In this document: one piece after another, positions 32,515 to 45,359 of the stretch
How the letters are laid out: every line of letters starts with the position of its first letter
Numbering within the stretch: position 1 is the first letter of the stretch
Source: Lobosporangium transversale
Taxonomy: Eukaryota > Mortierellomycota > Mortierellomycetes > Mortierellales > Mortierellaceae
Reading direction: 5' to 3'
Assembly: GCF_002105155.1 (NCBI RefSeq)
Contig: NW_019029005.1
Coordinates: 186,001 to 250,000, forward strand
Length of the DNA stretch: 64,000 nt
Position numbers and translations under genes: made by a program
The notes under the pieces: generated by a model
Told to the model about the DNA's origin: nothing
Databases searched by the model: none
The model's input: the letters and a program-made list of their open reading frames with translations, nothing else

Positions 32515-33509
32515 CTTTCTATTAAGAAGGAGAAGCGAAAATAAAAGCAAAAGCACATTGATATTCCGGTTAATAAAAATAAAAGAACCACACACAACTC
32601 TGTCATGTTGATCTCTTTCTTATTTTTTGGTTGCTGTGTTGTCTAGACATGCAATGTCCATCCCAAGCTCTCAAATCGTACTTTATATAATAATACTATA
32701 GTCTTGTTCGTTGTATAGTGTAATCTTCTTTTTTCTTGGTCCTGCGAAATGAGTAGGTTAGTGTTTTTACATGAAGCGAGAAAGTAAGGGATGTGGTCCG
32801 CTGCGCCACCATCATGTCCCGTGACTGCTTATAATTAAATGACGCGCATAGCAAAGCAATATGTTCAAAAAATATACATACGTATCCTGTAATTCCTAGG
32901 CTCTCTAGACTACTGGTTTTGTATCAGTCATCTGCTCAAATGTTCTTGGCAGCAACAACAACAACAATAACAATAAACACAACAACAGCATGTGAAAAAG
33001 GACTATGAAAGGCGTAGTAAAAAAAAAAAAAAAAGAAATGACTCTGGAAAATGCCGCGGATGCAAGAATATGACATCAACAACTTCGTTTTACTATCTTA
33101 TGATATGTTGCCGCCAAAATATATATGATGGAGGGCTGGGTTTTAAGATGGATAAGAGAAACACAAAAAGAAAAGGGGAAAGGGAAAGAAAGAGGGCGCA
33201 GTGATCAATGACCTACTGCTTGGGGTGTCACTTGGATCAAGTGTACGTCTGTGGTTTCTTGTAATGCTTGTCTTAGGATTAGGCGTCACTCACATTCCAC
33301 CCCCCTGACTCACTTGTCTTCACCCGTCAAATTACATAAACGCATGTTTTAGTTTATAATGTTGACAACTTGGACAAGAACAGCAGAAGGGAATAATAGG
33401 ACGAAATAGCATTAGAAAAGAATGTGTAAGAGAAAATGAAATAGACAATCGATAAAGATTTATTTACTTTTTTTTTTATCTTTATTAAATATAATACACA
33501 TTTACAATT

Positions 33510-33543
<34 letters not shown>

Positions 33544-33591
33544 AAAAAAAAGGTATTCATGAATATTTTGCATCAAATTCATGCATCAAAT

Positions 33592-34050
33592 CTATGCATC
33601 AGCCCAGTCAGAGATACGACGATTCAGTGCACGTTTGCCTTCTGCGATCAGAGTCGTCAGTTTGGCTTCCATCCTGAGAAATTGCTCGTCGTTGTCTTCT
33701 GTGCCTGTTTTGGCCTCTCAGGCATGGGTAATGAGTCCTTGGAAAGATAATCATTGTCATACGCGTGAGGAAGCGATATCGACAGCCCATGGCCACGAGG
33801 GGATTTATAGGATGAATGCTTGTAATTCCTTGATTTATGACGATGTGTGTTGTGGTGAAGAGATTTTCCAAGCACACCAGAAGAGGAATCTCGGCGTTGA
33901 ATTGTTCTTGTCGGGATATCGACAGGTGCGGACTTCATTTGCTATCGTTTACGAATGCATGTTGCAGAAACAAAACAATTGTGCATACATTTAGAATCTA
34001 AAAATGACACATGTTTGGCCCCATGCATTGCGGGAAATTATCCAAGAGGG

Positions 34051-34081
<31 letters not shown>

Positions 34082-35656
34082 AAATACTTACAACTACAGA
34101 CTTCTCAAAGACTGGCTCGCCATTGCCTTGAGGCGCTGCTGGCGTGGCCTTGGCCGACTCTGCTGTGGGAGAAGACATGGTCGCATCAAGTTGTTGCCTG
34201 CCCTTACCCGTGAGTAACTGATATGCTGAAAGAGCTACAGCACTTGTAAAGATTACTGTCTCAACTGCAGCGCCCAAGATAACTGCTGCCGCTGATCGCT
34301 GTCGCTTCTTTGGAGGCTCGGCTGCATATAGGGCGTCATCCTCATTGGTTTGATTATCCTGCGCTCTGAATGCACCAATACCAAAGGCTGGAGTACTTCC
34401 AACAATAGTCACTGCAGTAGAGGTATCGTTAGGATGGGCCTTCCAGCTCCAAGGGCGCAGAGTTTTCGAGCTGAAGCTGAGCATCATTCTCCTCAACGTT
34501 CAAAACGGGACAAGTCTTCATCGTCATGGTCAGGTACAAATTGAGGGGCACCATAGCGTCTAGAGATCTTTGCAAGAGTCCTATCAGATCTGGAGCTATG
34601 GTGACGACCCGGTTTATGATGATAACAGGAAGGATGATGGTGACGGCGATGATGTCGCTCTTGATTGGATGGCAGGATGAATGATGGTGATAGTGTCGTG
34701 CGGGTGATGCCCCTTGGAATGATGGTGACAAAAGACTGAGCAAGAGTGGGGTGGAGCTAGGAGATGATACGTTAGAATAGGACGAATTGGAGGCAGTTGA
34801 CGAATGAGATGAATATGCGTAAGTTTTGGTGTTCGTGGACCTGATGTAGCAGCCAGATTAACACGTGGAGAGCCAGGGCCTTCAGACGTTGTTGTGGAAC
34901 CGCGCCCAGACCCTGGGCTTTGCGTTGGACCAAAGTAAAAGAACCATCGAAGGTATTGCTGCCAGTGTTGGCAATTGAGTGTTGATGGAGAGAGGGAGGG
35001 TCGCTGTTTTTGACCAGTCGAGTCTGATTTTGGCGTAGGAGATTCTGTTGTAGAAGGTGCCGAAGTAGATAGTGGTGATTCAGGTGTGGAGGAAGATGTG
35101 GTAGAGGATACAGAAGATAAATCAGGGATTCCCAACAGATCCGAAGGTGTAATAGGAGAGGGATATGCTGTTGCTTTGCGGACACTGCTTTTAATGTTAG
35201 TATCGATAGGAGTGTTGCTATCTTGATTATCGTCTTGAAGTGGAAATGAGAGCTCGTCAGAGAGGTTCCTTGCTTTGCTAGGCTGTCTAAGAGGGCTAGA
35301 GTGCTATGTGGATGATGATGATGATGATGATGATGACCACCCAAAGAATCGTTGCTGCTGTTACTGGTGGCAAGAGACATGGGTAAAGACGCATTACTGC
35401 TGTTACTGCTGTTTAACCTTGAGGAAGAGCGCTTATTGTGCAGTGGCAATGTTTCATTACGTGATGAGTGATATTGATGAGAACTTGTAGTATGAGGGGC
35501 CCTGGGCAGAAGATCAGACGCGCCGGAATGCTTGTGCACGGGCGAAAAGGATCGACTGTGGCTGTTGGAGGATTTTTCTGGACCAGGATATTTGAGCCAG
35601 GGCCTGTCGTCCTGGTGAAGTTGCGGGTAGTGAAAAGAACGCTTGTGAGAGGACAT
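33592..35656 (-). CDS. His/Ser-rich protein with one hydrophobic segment
   Basis: It starts MSSHKRSFHYPQLHQDDRPW at 35656. The N-terminal third is disordered and rich in Ser, His and Asn, and includes a run of eight His encoded by a CAT repeat. A Ser/Thr/Pro stretch follows (DLSSVSSTTSSSTPESPLST). Near 34300-34200 lies KKRQRSAAAVILGAAVETVI continuing into FTSAVALSAYQLLTG, a hydrophobic segment long enough to cross a membrane or act as an amphipathic helix. A GTAAGTAT donor follows at about 34090. The next exon begins near 33930 (MKSAPVDIPTRTIQRRDSSS) and ends in a helix (FLRMEAKLTTLIAEGKRALN) with a stop at 33592. Frame breaks occur near 35220, 34640, 34440 and 33690. I do not recognise a domain. 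A membrane-anchored or organellar scaffold is possible. Confidence 0.5.
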
Positions 35657-35659
35657 GGT

Positions 35660-36172
35660 GGCCAGGAAGGATTGAGAGAAGCCCCAAGGGAAAGGAAAGA
35701 AAAGACTGAGCGGAGTGATAAGTTTGATAAGAAATGTGAATTTTTTTCGATTTCACAGGGCGCTATATGCCATTGGGTAGATGGGATGATTGGAATAGAA
35801 TGATCAGAAATGTGTTGAGTGAAAAGGAATGAAGAATGAAGGAGGTTTGAGAGAAGAAAAAGTGTAAATAAAGAAGAAGAGGAAGAAGAGAAAAAGAAAA
35901 TAAAAGAAAAAGAAGGGGAAAGAAAAGAGCATATTACACCTCTTTTTTAAAAAACCCTTGGTGGACAGACGCCTTTTCTCCTCGATAGACTTTTGAATTG
36001 AAAATGTGATTATTGATTGTATATTTATATTATTTGTACGACTGAACTAAGTGGGAGTAAAAGCCATTGAATACAGCGGTAATTGATTACTGTCATTTTA
36101 ACAAATACATGAAATGCCTTGCATGGCCTGATCTCTTTTTGTCTGTGGTTGGTTGGTTGTGGTTGCAATGTC

Positions 36173-36205
<33 letters not shown>

Positions 36206-38020
36206 ACAAGCATGGAACACGAGCGTTTGGAAACTATCATCGCCATCACCATCACCATCACCACAATCGGTGTGTTCTTTCTATGATGGGACTAACAGTG
36301 AATTATTCAGGCTGTGTAATAGTCGTGCGCATGTGTGTTGGATTTCATTGTGATAATCCAAAGTGCAAATCATATGCTTTTTGAGACCGCCAAACAACCA
36401 GCTCACCAACAATAGCAATCAAAACCAAAAATATATATTTATCCCAAGTACATGTAATACAGTGCATTTATACCCCCCAATTCAAAAAAATGTTAACATT
36501 CGAAACCATGTCTACACAACGTGGGCTGAACTGAATCATATCCTACCCTGTTTCCTGCCCGATGGTTCTTGTGCATCCTCTCTTTCATTTATTGTTTGTC
36601 CTTGGTATTGATGTTGTTACTTTTGCAGATGTTGACAGTGTTGATTTTGATCCTCCTCGCCATTTTGTCAAACTCGGTCCAAAGATGTTCATCGTTGCCT
36701 CCTATCAATGGTATATACCGAACAGGAAAGATCAAACAGTGCAAGTGCTGCAACTAAGAGAGGCATCTTTTTACGCTTGTTGTGCATTGTGTCTCTAAAA
36801 CGCAAACAGAAAAAGGAGACGAACAGATGCAGAAAAAAAAAAAAAAAAAAAAAAAGAGAGATGCCACTGGCCAACAGGACGGGGGTGCTTTTGCTATTGA
36901 TGTCGTTCTGTGATATTTGAATAAGGGTTTGTATTCAAAAAAATTGAAAAGCGTGCCCTTCTCGACAAGTCACTATTACTAAACATCGATTGATTGATGT
37001 ATTCATCAGGCAAAAACACAAACTTGAATCGGACCATCGTACATATTTACTATTGTGGACGAATGTTAAATAGATGAGCGTGCTTTATTGTAGCCGTTAA
37101 TATGGAGTAGTTCGGTCCAGTTGCATAACAAACCAATTGTTATTTAAAATAAACATCAATTGAAACACAATAGACAGATTATAGCAAAACGCCTTTATGC
37201 GCACCAAAAGATCTGTGTGTATCGATGCCAAGTACATGTACCGTGGCCGTCGAAGACGAACATTGATGTAGTAGAAGAATGAGAAGAACATGGATGTATG
37301 AATGAGAGCATTCTCAGATCCTCTACACCCTGTCCTTTGGCTCCTGCTCGCCTTCTCCCCGTGTCTATTGTGTACCAAACGAAACAATTGCTCATTTGTA
37401 CACGAACATGTACATGTACATGTATATATTTACCAGTTTTCCTTTAATGATAATCGAGGTTTGTCTGTGCCGTCGAGATTTGAAAGAAAGGATGGAGCCG
37501 CCATGGTGTTTTTTTTTATTTATTTTTATATCAAAATTAACCTCTTTAATATGATCAGTCTCCATATTACAAGAATGTCATGAATATTGATAATATTACT
37601 TTAAATAATTTTTTTTTCCCAGAACTTTCAATAAATAAACAAAGAAGAACGGTCTCCGATCGTCTGGTTTTCTGGTCTGTGGTCGTACACCTTTCCCGAC
37701 ATTATTCTCACTTAATATATTATATATTTATATACGATAGACATTGATTGCATGCACGCTAATGATTCCATCCCGAAGTATCAATAAATTGTGTGCCAAG
37801 ACCAGGCAGGACAGATAGAAGGAAACAATTGGCCTGGGCATTCTTCTCTTCCTCTTCCTTCTCCTCCTCTTTATCATATGCCAACAGGGTAAAGAAGAAT
37901 CGGGAAAAAAAAAATACGTCAATTTCGGTTTGGTTTTATGTTTGAATGACAGTTCGCGCAGGAAAGCGTGTGCATTGATTGAATACGGTTGAATACGGTG
38001 ATCAAACCCTTGCCCTGATG

Positions 38021-38053
<33 letters not shown>

Positions 38054-39072
38054 AGGCAATTGAGTTTTCCAAAAGGAAGAAGGCGAACAGACCACCTGCT
38101 CCTATCATGCTACTGAACAGCGGTTTTTTCTTCAAATAAGCATGTTGAATTACCTTGGTAAGATCTTACTGGCCCCTATCCCTTTTTTTTTCACAGACAT
38201 GCGCGTAAGCTCAGTGCCCATGCATTCCTTCATCTCGTCATCACACACTTTTAAAAGCTATTGTTATCGTTAATGAGGGGGACTCCACTGATGCTGTGTA
38301 GTTGGGTAAGCTGTTTATTCTACTTACGAAATACATGAACTTGTTTCCTCGGAATGTCTGTAAACTAAATGGTTTGACTGGTACAAATATTATATTTGTG
38401 TGATTATAGACAGATGCTTTTGTTTGTTAGTTTGTCTACTCTGTTATCCTTCAGTGTATTTATTGGCTTCACTCAAAGGATAAGAAAGATGAAATTGTAC
38501 TTGAATGCTCACTATTGAAACGGAGGAAAAAAAGGAGATTTAATGCATTGTTGGGAGTATTTCGTGGTTGTGTGATGATGATACCGCGCAGGATGCATTG
38601 GCTAGGCATTTCGTGAAATGCATAAGATTATAAGCACATCCAGAGTGTACGACAAACATTCACCCATATTTTTTTGTCTCTCATCGCACAACATTTAACC
38701 GTCCAAAAAAAAACAAAAAAAAGTTGCCACAGGTTGAAGTCAAAGATTAGGGGTGGGACTTTCGACAAGGCTGCTGATAAGGATTGGGATTTACCCCCAA
38801 CACAATTATGCTAAAAACGGTCTCATCCCTGCGCACATCACAAAATTGCAAAATGAGCCAGCTGATCCCTTTGGCGGCAGAATGGTATTGAAGTCACATG
38901 TCAAGCCAATGAGAGGGAATTACTGCCAATCACAAGGTTATTTATCACCATTACCCATTACCACACACAAAGCATCCTCAGCAAGAAAAAAAAAAAAAAA
39001 AAAAAAAAAAAAGCACGGACACCGATCGCAAGACAACATTGAATCAGAACGTGATATTCACGATTCACGATA

Positions 39073-39105
<33 letters not shown>

Positions 39106-39900
39106 CATTGCGCACGTCAAGCAAGTACATGCTGCGGATTAATGTAGACTGGAGAAGAGCGCGCAGGACTTCTTTTTTTTTTTTTTTTTTTTTGTAAAGA
39201 TAACAACGCGATATGCAACTAAATACTCTCAGCCTATCTTTCAAGCGCAAGTTATAAACCACTGTTCAGAACCGTTGTGGCGCGATGACTGTGCTCGTTC
39301 GATTTCGAAAAAGTACAAATACAACGTGAGTCAGCTGCAAAATGCTCAGCTTTTGACCCTTAAGGAAGAGCAGTATGATAGAGATGTGCACCACCTTGAG
39401 ATTTGAGCAACATCTGGGAATCGTGCACGGATCTGTGGGATTTACATGAATTCTATCCAATAAAAACAAAGCTTACCGTGATGAACATGCTCAATAATGA
39501 AAGTCTCTTGGTGCCTGGTCACCAACCAGAACATTCTTCCTTCTGTGGGAGCTGTGGTAGTCTATAGCACAACCAATGATCTCTGAACGAATTAGGCACA
39601 CAAGTTTGGAAGAGATATTTTATAAAGCCAATGAGTCAGGCACATAGGATTAAGAATGCTAGTAACAGATGAAGCTGGCTGTTATGATTTTTATGAACGT
39701 TTTGCTTAAACGGTAACTCCCTAACTACAGTTTGTGCAATGCTTTGTAAGTGAATGCTCCATTTGGAATTAAGGAATGAAGTCATTTAATAATGAGTGAG
39801 CGGACAAAGAAAAGTTGAGACGCCCACAAGATCAGCTAAATTATGCCTGCGCTCTTTCTATTGGCTCGAACTATTTCAACTTCTCCATCCGGAATGCTTT
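35660..39900. other. gene-poor 4-kb spacer
   Basis: The spacer separates the His/Ser-rich gene from GCH1. It holds poly(A)/(T) tracts at about 36171-36200, 36832-36855, 38023-38054, 38985-39012, 39067-39105 and 39171-39193. It also holds a purine-rich (GAA) stretch at 35830-35935, a (CAT)n repeat at 36238-36265 and an ACATGT repeat at 37406-37423. The ORF at 36562-36798 looks slightly protein-like but has no support. No conserved gene was found. Confidence 0.5.
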
Positions 39901-39904
39901 GGAT

Positions 39905-39917
39905 GCGTATATATAAC
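39905..39917 (+). promoter_or_regulatory. TATA box and CT-rich leader of GCH1
   Basis: CGTATATATAAC lies about 150 bp upstream of the GCH1 start. A pyrimidine-rich stretch (39958-40037) and a TTACAG acceptor at about 40038 follow. A 5' untranslated intron is therefore possible. Confidence 0.4.
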
Positions 39918-40063
39918 TGATCCAGAAGAAGGTACATGGAAAAAATAAAAGAATAATTACTCCTTTCCTTACATCTTCTTGTCTTTTCTCAATCTTTTTT
40001 TATTCTCTGAACTCTACCTTCTCATATCTGTTCTTACAGCTCTTTGAAAGAAAATTCATTCCA

Positions 40064-40231
40064 ATGGCACACACTCCTACCAGCCAAAGATGCCCAATGG
40101 TAACATCGAGTAAGTATTTCTATAATAATAGCCTCCACACACACAAGCAATAGCATCAAACACATTATATATATATATAAAAAAGAATCACATTTTTTTT
40201 TTGCGTAATGAGTTTGCATTCATGCATAATG

Positions 40232-40265
<34 letters not shown>

Positions 40266-41942
40266 CCTTCCCACAGCCTATTGCCATTTGTATTATTTTT
40301 GTGGCCATCATTATCTTGGATCTATTGATCACAAAAAAGGTGCTCTGGCGAGAGTGGCAACTATGACCAACGCATTTTGTCCAACCACTGCAAGTCGGCT
40401 TGAATGCTGCTAGTTCAATTGTGTGCACAGGTCCTTTCCCTCCTTTTTTTTTTTTTTTTTTTTTTTTTTTTGAACCGCTGCGGTGTAAATATTTTATTTC
40501 CCACGGAGAGCCAATCATCAAAATTTATAATCGCATTTTCCTTTTCAGGTCCATTCTTGACAATTAACAACAGCAGCATATCTCTGTTTACTTAGATTAC
40601 TCTATCCGACTGCCAAGCAAGCCGCACTCTCACATGCCTTGACCGGACACTCAAGTTCCTCTGGCAATAGTCTTGTCAAGTCAGGGTATTCTGAGAGAAG
40701 TGGATCTCCTATTGACTTTGACGGTCTCAGTTTCCCCAGTAAGGAAAATTGTTAAACTTTCATCCAAACTTTCTGCGAACCTTAAAATTTTTTTACAGAG
40801 TTCGAGAACGACGATCGATTCAATACTAATCCCCTCAAGCGTCTTATTATTATTATTATTATTTCGTAATAGGTATTGGTGCTAGGGAACGCCGTGAAGA
40901 CACAGAAGAACAGCGTGAGGTTAGGATTCAAAAGATTGCTGGGGCTGTCCGTACGATCATAGAGTGCATCGGCGAAGATCCTGACCGTGAAGGCCTACTT
41001 AAGACCCCGGAGCGCTATGCCAAGGCATTAATGTTCTTTTCCAAGGGATATGAAGAGAGTGTCACTCGTAAGGGCTTATTTAGGGTTCAAGGTTAATGTA
41101 CAAGTGACAATTGGTTTCGTCAGATATCCTAAACTTCTCTACTTTCTGTCTGTATTCCATCTATTGGCTTTATGTAGATCTTATGAACAAGGCGCTTTTT
41201 CAAGAAGGTGCGACAAAAAAAGAACGCTAGATACACTATTTTGAGGTTAAAGTTGGTCCATTTACAACAGCGCTATTATACTAATTTTTTTTTTTTTTTG
41301 TTTATTCATTTACTAGACCATGATGAGATGGTCATCGTTAAGAATATCGATGTATTTTCGCTATGTGAGCACCACATGGTGCCATTCACAGGAAAGGTAT
41401 GAATTGCAGAACTGTATGCAGTAGGCAAAGGTAAAGGTTCTCCATTTGCGATATTAACAAAGCGAGTGGCACATTCCCTTTATTAGATCCATATCGGCTA
41501 CATTCCTCAGAATGGAAAGGTTGTAGGGCTAAGCAAGATTGCTCGTTTGGCAGAGATGTTCAGCAGACGCCTTCAGGTTCAGGAGAGATTAACTAAGCAA
41601 GTTGCCGTGGCTCTCAAGGAGCTTCTCGACCCCCAAGGTGTTGCTGTAGTCATGGAAGCTAGGTAAGGATCTCTTATGTATTTCTATATTCTCTCTCTCC
41701 ACCTACCTTTTATTTATTTATTTATTATTTTAATTTCATTCCATTTATTAAATGACGATTGGAAATGTTAACACGACTATTTTTGCCCTCATTCGTACAC
41801 TCATAGTCATTTCTGCATGGTCATGCGTGGAGTCCAGAAGCCAGGTAGTCAAACGATTACCAGTTCCATGTTTGGTTGTTTCCGTGATAATGCCAAAACT
41901 AGAGAGGAGTTCTTGTCTTTGATCCGAAGGAGTGGTATTTAA
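40064..41942 (+). CDS. FOL2: GTP cyclohydrolase I
   Basis: The enzyme converts GTP to 7,8-dihydroneopterin triphosphate, the entry to folate and tetrahydrobiopterin synthesis. The ATG at 40064 opens [15 protein letters not shown] before a GTAAGT donor. A Ser/Gly-rich exon ends near 40738, and the conserved core starts at about 40872. The core reads [98 protein letters not shown] and [15 protein letters not shown], with the tail LIRRSGI and a stop at 41940. The zinc ligands Cys and His (CEHH) and the second Cys (HFC) are present, as are the GTP-binding residues. Introns lie near 41068-41175, 41208-41316, 41398-41487 and 41663-41806. The N-terminal exons (40104-40870) are less certain because of long T tracts. 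The symbol follows the yeast name. Confidence 0.92.
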
Positions 41943-42426
41943 ATTTTTAGTTGCTAGACAAGCCCCGCCAAACTACAAGGATACCCAAAATAGACCAATT
42001 CCACATTTCCACATTTCCAATTTCCACAATTCCACATGTCCACATGACGCACTTTCATGCAAATAAATGTATAATGCGGTATCACATTATAACCACACTG
42101 TTCTTCTTTGTCATCGATGTTCATAACAACACGTCCAAACAGTTATGTAATGAGGAATGTTGACGTGTATCCACACCTTCTTAATTGTCGTTTAAAATGA
42201 AAATGGGCTTGGTTTTGTAGGACAAAGACGCCACCCTCAATACACTGCCTCGAAGTGCCAGTTTCAAAGTTTATGTAAATTTGCCCTGAAGAGGTCCCGA
42301 CCCTTGATTTTTTCATCATCTGATTTTACTGTTTCCCTTTTATCACTTTTTGAATAACTTTTTTTTCTCTCTCTCTTCTCCTCATGACCTTCCCCAAAAA
42401 AGATATCCCTTGCCTTTCTTATCATC

Positions 42427-45357
42427 ATGCAAATATTATATCCTTCAAAGCCTTCGGAACCCTGCTCCAGAGTTAGCTCAAGATTCGCTGCACGCAAGTT
42501 TAATCCTTCTTTTAACTACTCAATAGAACAAAAATATTTTCGCAGCTGAGCTAACCTTTTTATTTTAATAATAATAATAATATAATAATAATAATAATAA
42601 TAATAAAACAGTGGTCTTGTTGATGAGACGGTCGCTCGTTCAGCGATCCTCAAGTTTTTCTCTTTCTCTGGGATACCAAAGTGGGTAGTTGGTCAAAAAC
42701 ACCATACGCAAAGACGGAGCGCATCAAAGACACATTAAATCCGTGTTCGTCAACGCATTCAATTGACTATCGTTTCGAGACAGAGCAACGTCTTAGATTT
42801 GCTGTCTATGATATTGATGACAAAAACAGCGACAAATTTTCGGATCAGGATTACCTTGGAGAAGCCACTGTCGACTTGGCTTCCATTGTGACGGCACGTG
42901 GAGGTCAGATAGGGTTGAATCTCACACTCCCAGGTTCAAATTCATTGCTTCAATGGGTACGATCATTATTCAAGCTGAGGAACTGAAGTCTTCTAAAACG
43001 TATTCAGGTAAAGGGTGATGGGCAACAAACCCCTTTTAGCCTTCTTTCCTTCGCCGCGAAACGATGAAGAAAAAAATATTAAAAATAATCCTTATCTTCC
43101 TTTCAGTTTCTCTATCAAAGCAAATGATTTGACAAAAAAAGGCTTTTTCAAGACAAGGCCTTCCGCCTTCTTCATCGTTGAGCGCGGAACGAGAACGGGA
43201 CATATTCGCCTGTATACGATCCAAGGTGCGGGAAGATGACGATGAATCCTATTTGGGATCCATTTTCAATCAAGGAGAGTGTTCTTAACAATGGAGATCC
43301 TAATAGATCATTACGAATCCAGGTCATGAGCCACAAGGAAAATGGAAGTATGTCTCAAAAGAGAGTTGTGGCTATGAATTTACAAAAAAAAATACCGCCA
43401 AAGGAACAACTAGGAGAAAGAAAACAACAATGGTGAAAATGGCCACAATATCCACACAAGAATGAAGCAAACTCTGGGAGATTACTAACATGACTAAACT
43501 TTTTTTTTTTTTTTTTTTTTTTGCACAACATTCATAGCCCATACAATCATTGGAACGACGCCTGTTTTCACGACTGCGGATTTGAGCCGTTACAGCTTTC
43601 CCCACACAGTCCCTATCCCGCCTATGACAGGAACATCTTCATTGACTATTACCAACTTTTCTATTACAACTCCACCATCATTCATGGATTTCATGATTGC
43701 GGGCGGGACTATAGGTCTGATAGTTGCAATTGATTTCACTCAGAGCAACGGTGATCCTCAAAATCCAAGTTCGCTACATTTCAAGTCTCCCACAGGCGAC
43801 AATGAGTATACTCGGGCAATCCGCAGTGTGGGAAACATTCTGCAGTTCTATGATTCAGATAAAAATTTCCAGTCTATGGATTCGGCGGAAGGATTCAAGG
43901 CCAAGTCAACCATGCCTTTCCGCTAAATGGCAACCCAAGCAACGTAGGTTTTACTAAGTTAAAAAAAAAATTAGAGTATGTTCGAACCGATCTGACCACC
44001 AGCATACTGCCTGCATACTTTATATTTTTTTATTAGCCTGAAGTTAATGGCGTAGAAGGTATCCTCAATGCATATTGGAATGCTCATTCGTTCGTTGAAT
44101 TGTGGGGCCCAACGAACTTTACGCCTGTGATTTCTGAGGCCACAACGATTGCCAAGAATAGTGAGCCCTACAATTATACTGTTCTTCTGATCCTCACAGA
44201 TGGAGCCATTACTGATATGTAAATCTTTGGAAAAGTCCCCAATAACGCACGGTATTGGAGAGTGCTGAGTATTTCCATGACACTCAGTTGCTAACAAATG
44301 TTTTGTCCGATGTCTGTTCAACTTTTTTAGGAATGACACTATTAGCGCGATTCAGAAAGCAAGCAAACACGCAATATCGATCATCATTGTTGGCGTCGGA
44401 AAAGCAGAGTTTGGAAAGGTAATGGTTTATGCTAGAGATGATTGATGATATCTAAACAATGTGCTGGCCATTAGATGTAAATATTTAGTGTTCTTTATTG
44501 ATATTTCTTTTTTTTCAATCGTCAGATGGACGCTCTGGACGGAGACGTTGAAACTTCTTCTGTTCGCAGCAAAAAGAGCCGTGATATCGTCCAGTTTGTG
44601 GCCGCACGTGACTTCCCTCCTCACCTTGAGTATGGACTTGCGCAAGCATTGTTGGCGGAGCTTCCAGATCAGTTTGTGGCGTACATGACCATAAATAATA
44701 TTAAACCTCCGCCGGTTGTCCTCGGGTCTGTCCCCATGCCTATGGTCCCAGCAATCCCTGCAGGGTTCACACATGGTTGACACTGTTCCTACACATCCTA
44801 TGATTGCACCAGGTCGGTATCCTCCGTCAACTATATATCCACCACCCTTTATGTCCGGAGCTTCAGGTTACGCTCCAGGATATCCTTCTCCAGCCGGGCC
44901 ACCACGTCCTGATTTTTACCCTAGTCGTTCTCCTTCGCCAGTTTTCCGAGCTTATGGTACTAGTCCACCTACGCATATCAACCATCCAAGGTACCCCCAC
45001 AGTTTCAGCCGGAGCCTCATCGCTACCCTCATGGGCAACATCTCTACCATCCCTCTGCTTCAGGAGCATATTCATCTCCTCCATCTCACTATCCCTTCCA
45101 ACCCCATCGCCGTATCCACCACACTACCCTCAGCATCCGCTCCAGCCTCAACCGCATCAACCATCTCCAAGCGGCATCCATGCGTATCCACAACCTCGAC
45201 AACCATCACCATCTTTAAATCATGAACCCCTACCCCAACCCAGCAACCAGTGACAGTTACGAGTCATGAGAATTCTGCACAATCTCTTCAGCAACCACGA
45301 GCTCCTGGTGCCCCACAGACTGCCCTGCCCTCCGATGAGGCAAATGGCAAGCATTAG
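42427..45357 (+). CDS. copine (C2A-C2B-vWA) with proline-rich tail
   Basis: Copines are calcium-dependent phospholipid-binding proteins that recruit partners to membranes. The likely start at 42427 gives MQILYPSKPSEPCSR and then LKIRCT. C2A continues after an intron at about 42610: SDPQVFLFLWDTKVGSWSKT, RLRFAVYDIDDKNS, SDQDYLGEATVDLASIV. C2B gives IKANDLTKKGFFK, MNPIWDPFSIKESVLNNGDP and LRIQVMSHKENG. The copine vWA domain gives SFMDFMIAGGTIGLIVAIDF, TQSNGDPQNPSSLHF, NEYTRAIRSVGNILQFYDSD, GFGGRI, FVELWGPTNFTPVI, VLLILTDGAITDM, IIIVGVGKAEFGK and DIVQFVAARDFPPHLEYGLA. An unusually long Pro/Gln/Tyr-rich tail follows the domain to a stop at 45355. Frame breaks lie near 42640, 43150, 43865, 44765, 45000, 45110 and 45240. 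Confidence 0.88.
42562..42607. repeat. (TAA)n tract in copine intron
   Basis: Trinucleotide TAA repeats lie directly before the AAACAG acceptor of the second copine exon. Confidence 0.8.
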
Positions 45358-45359
45358 CC

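Noticed and set aside
36562..36798. 78-codon plus-strand ORF in the 4-kb spacer
   Set aside because: Only a short stretch resembles ordinary protein, and there is no neighbouring exon or recognisable motif.
37406..37423. ACATGT tandem palindromes as an operator
   Set aside because: It is a simple repeat in a gene-free spacer with no promoter nearby.
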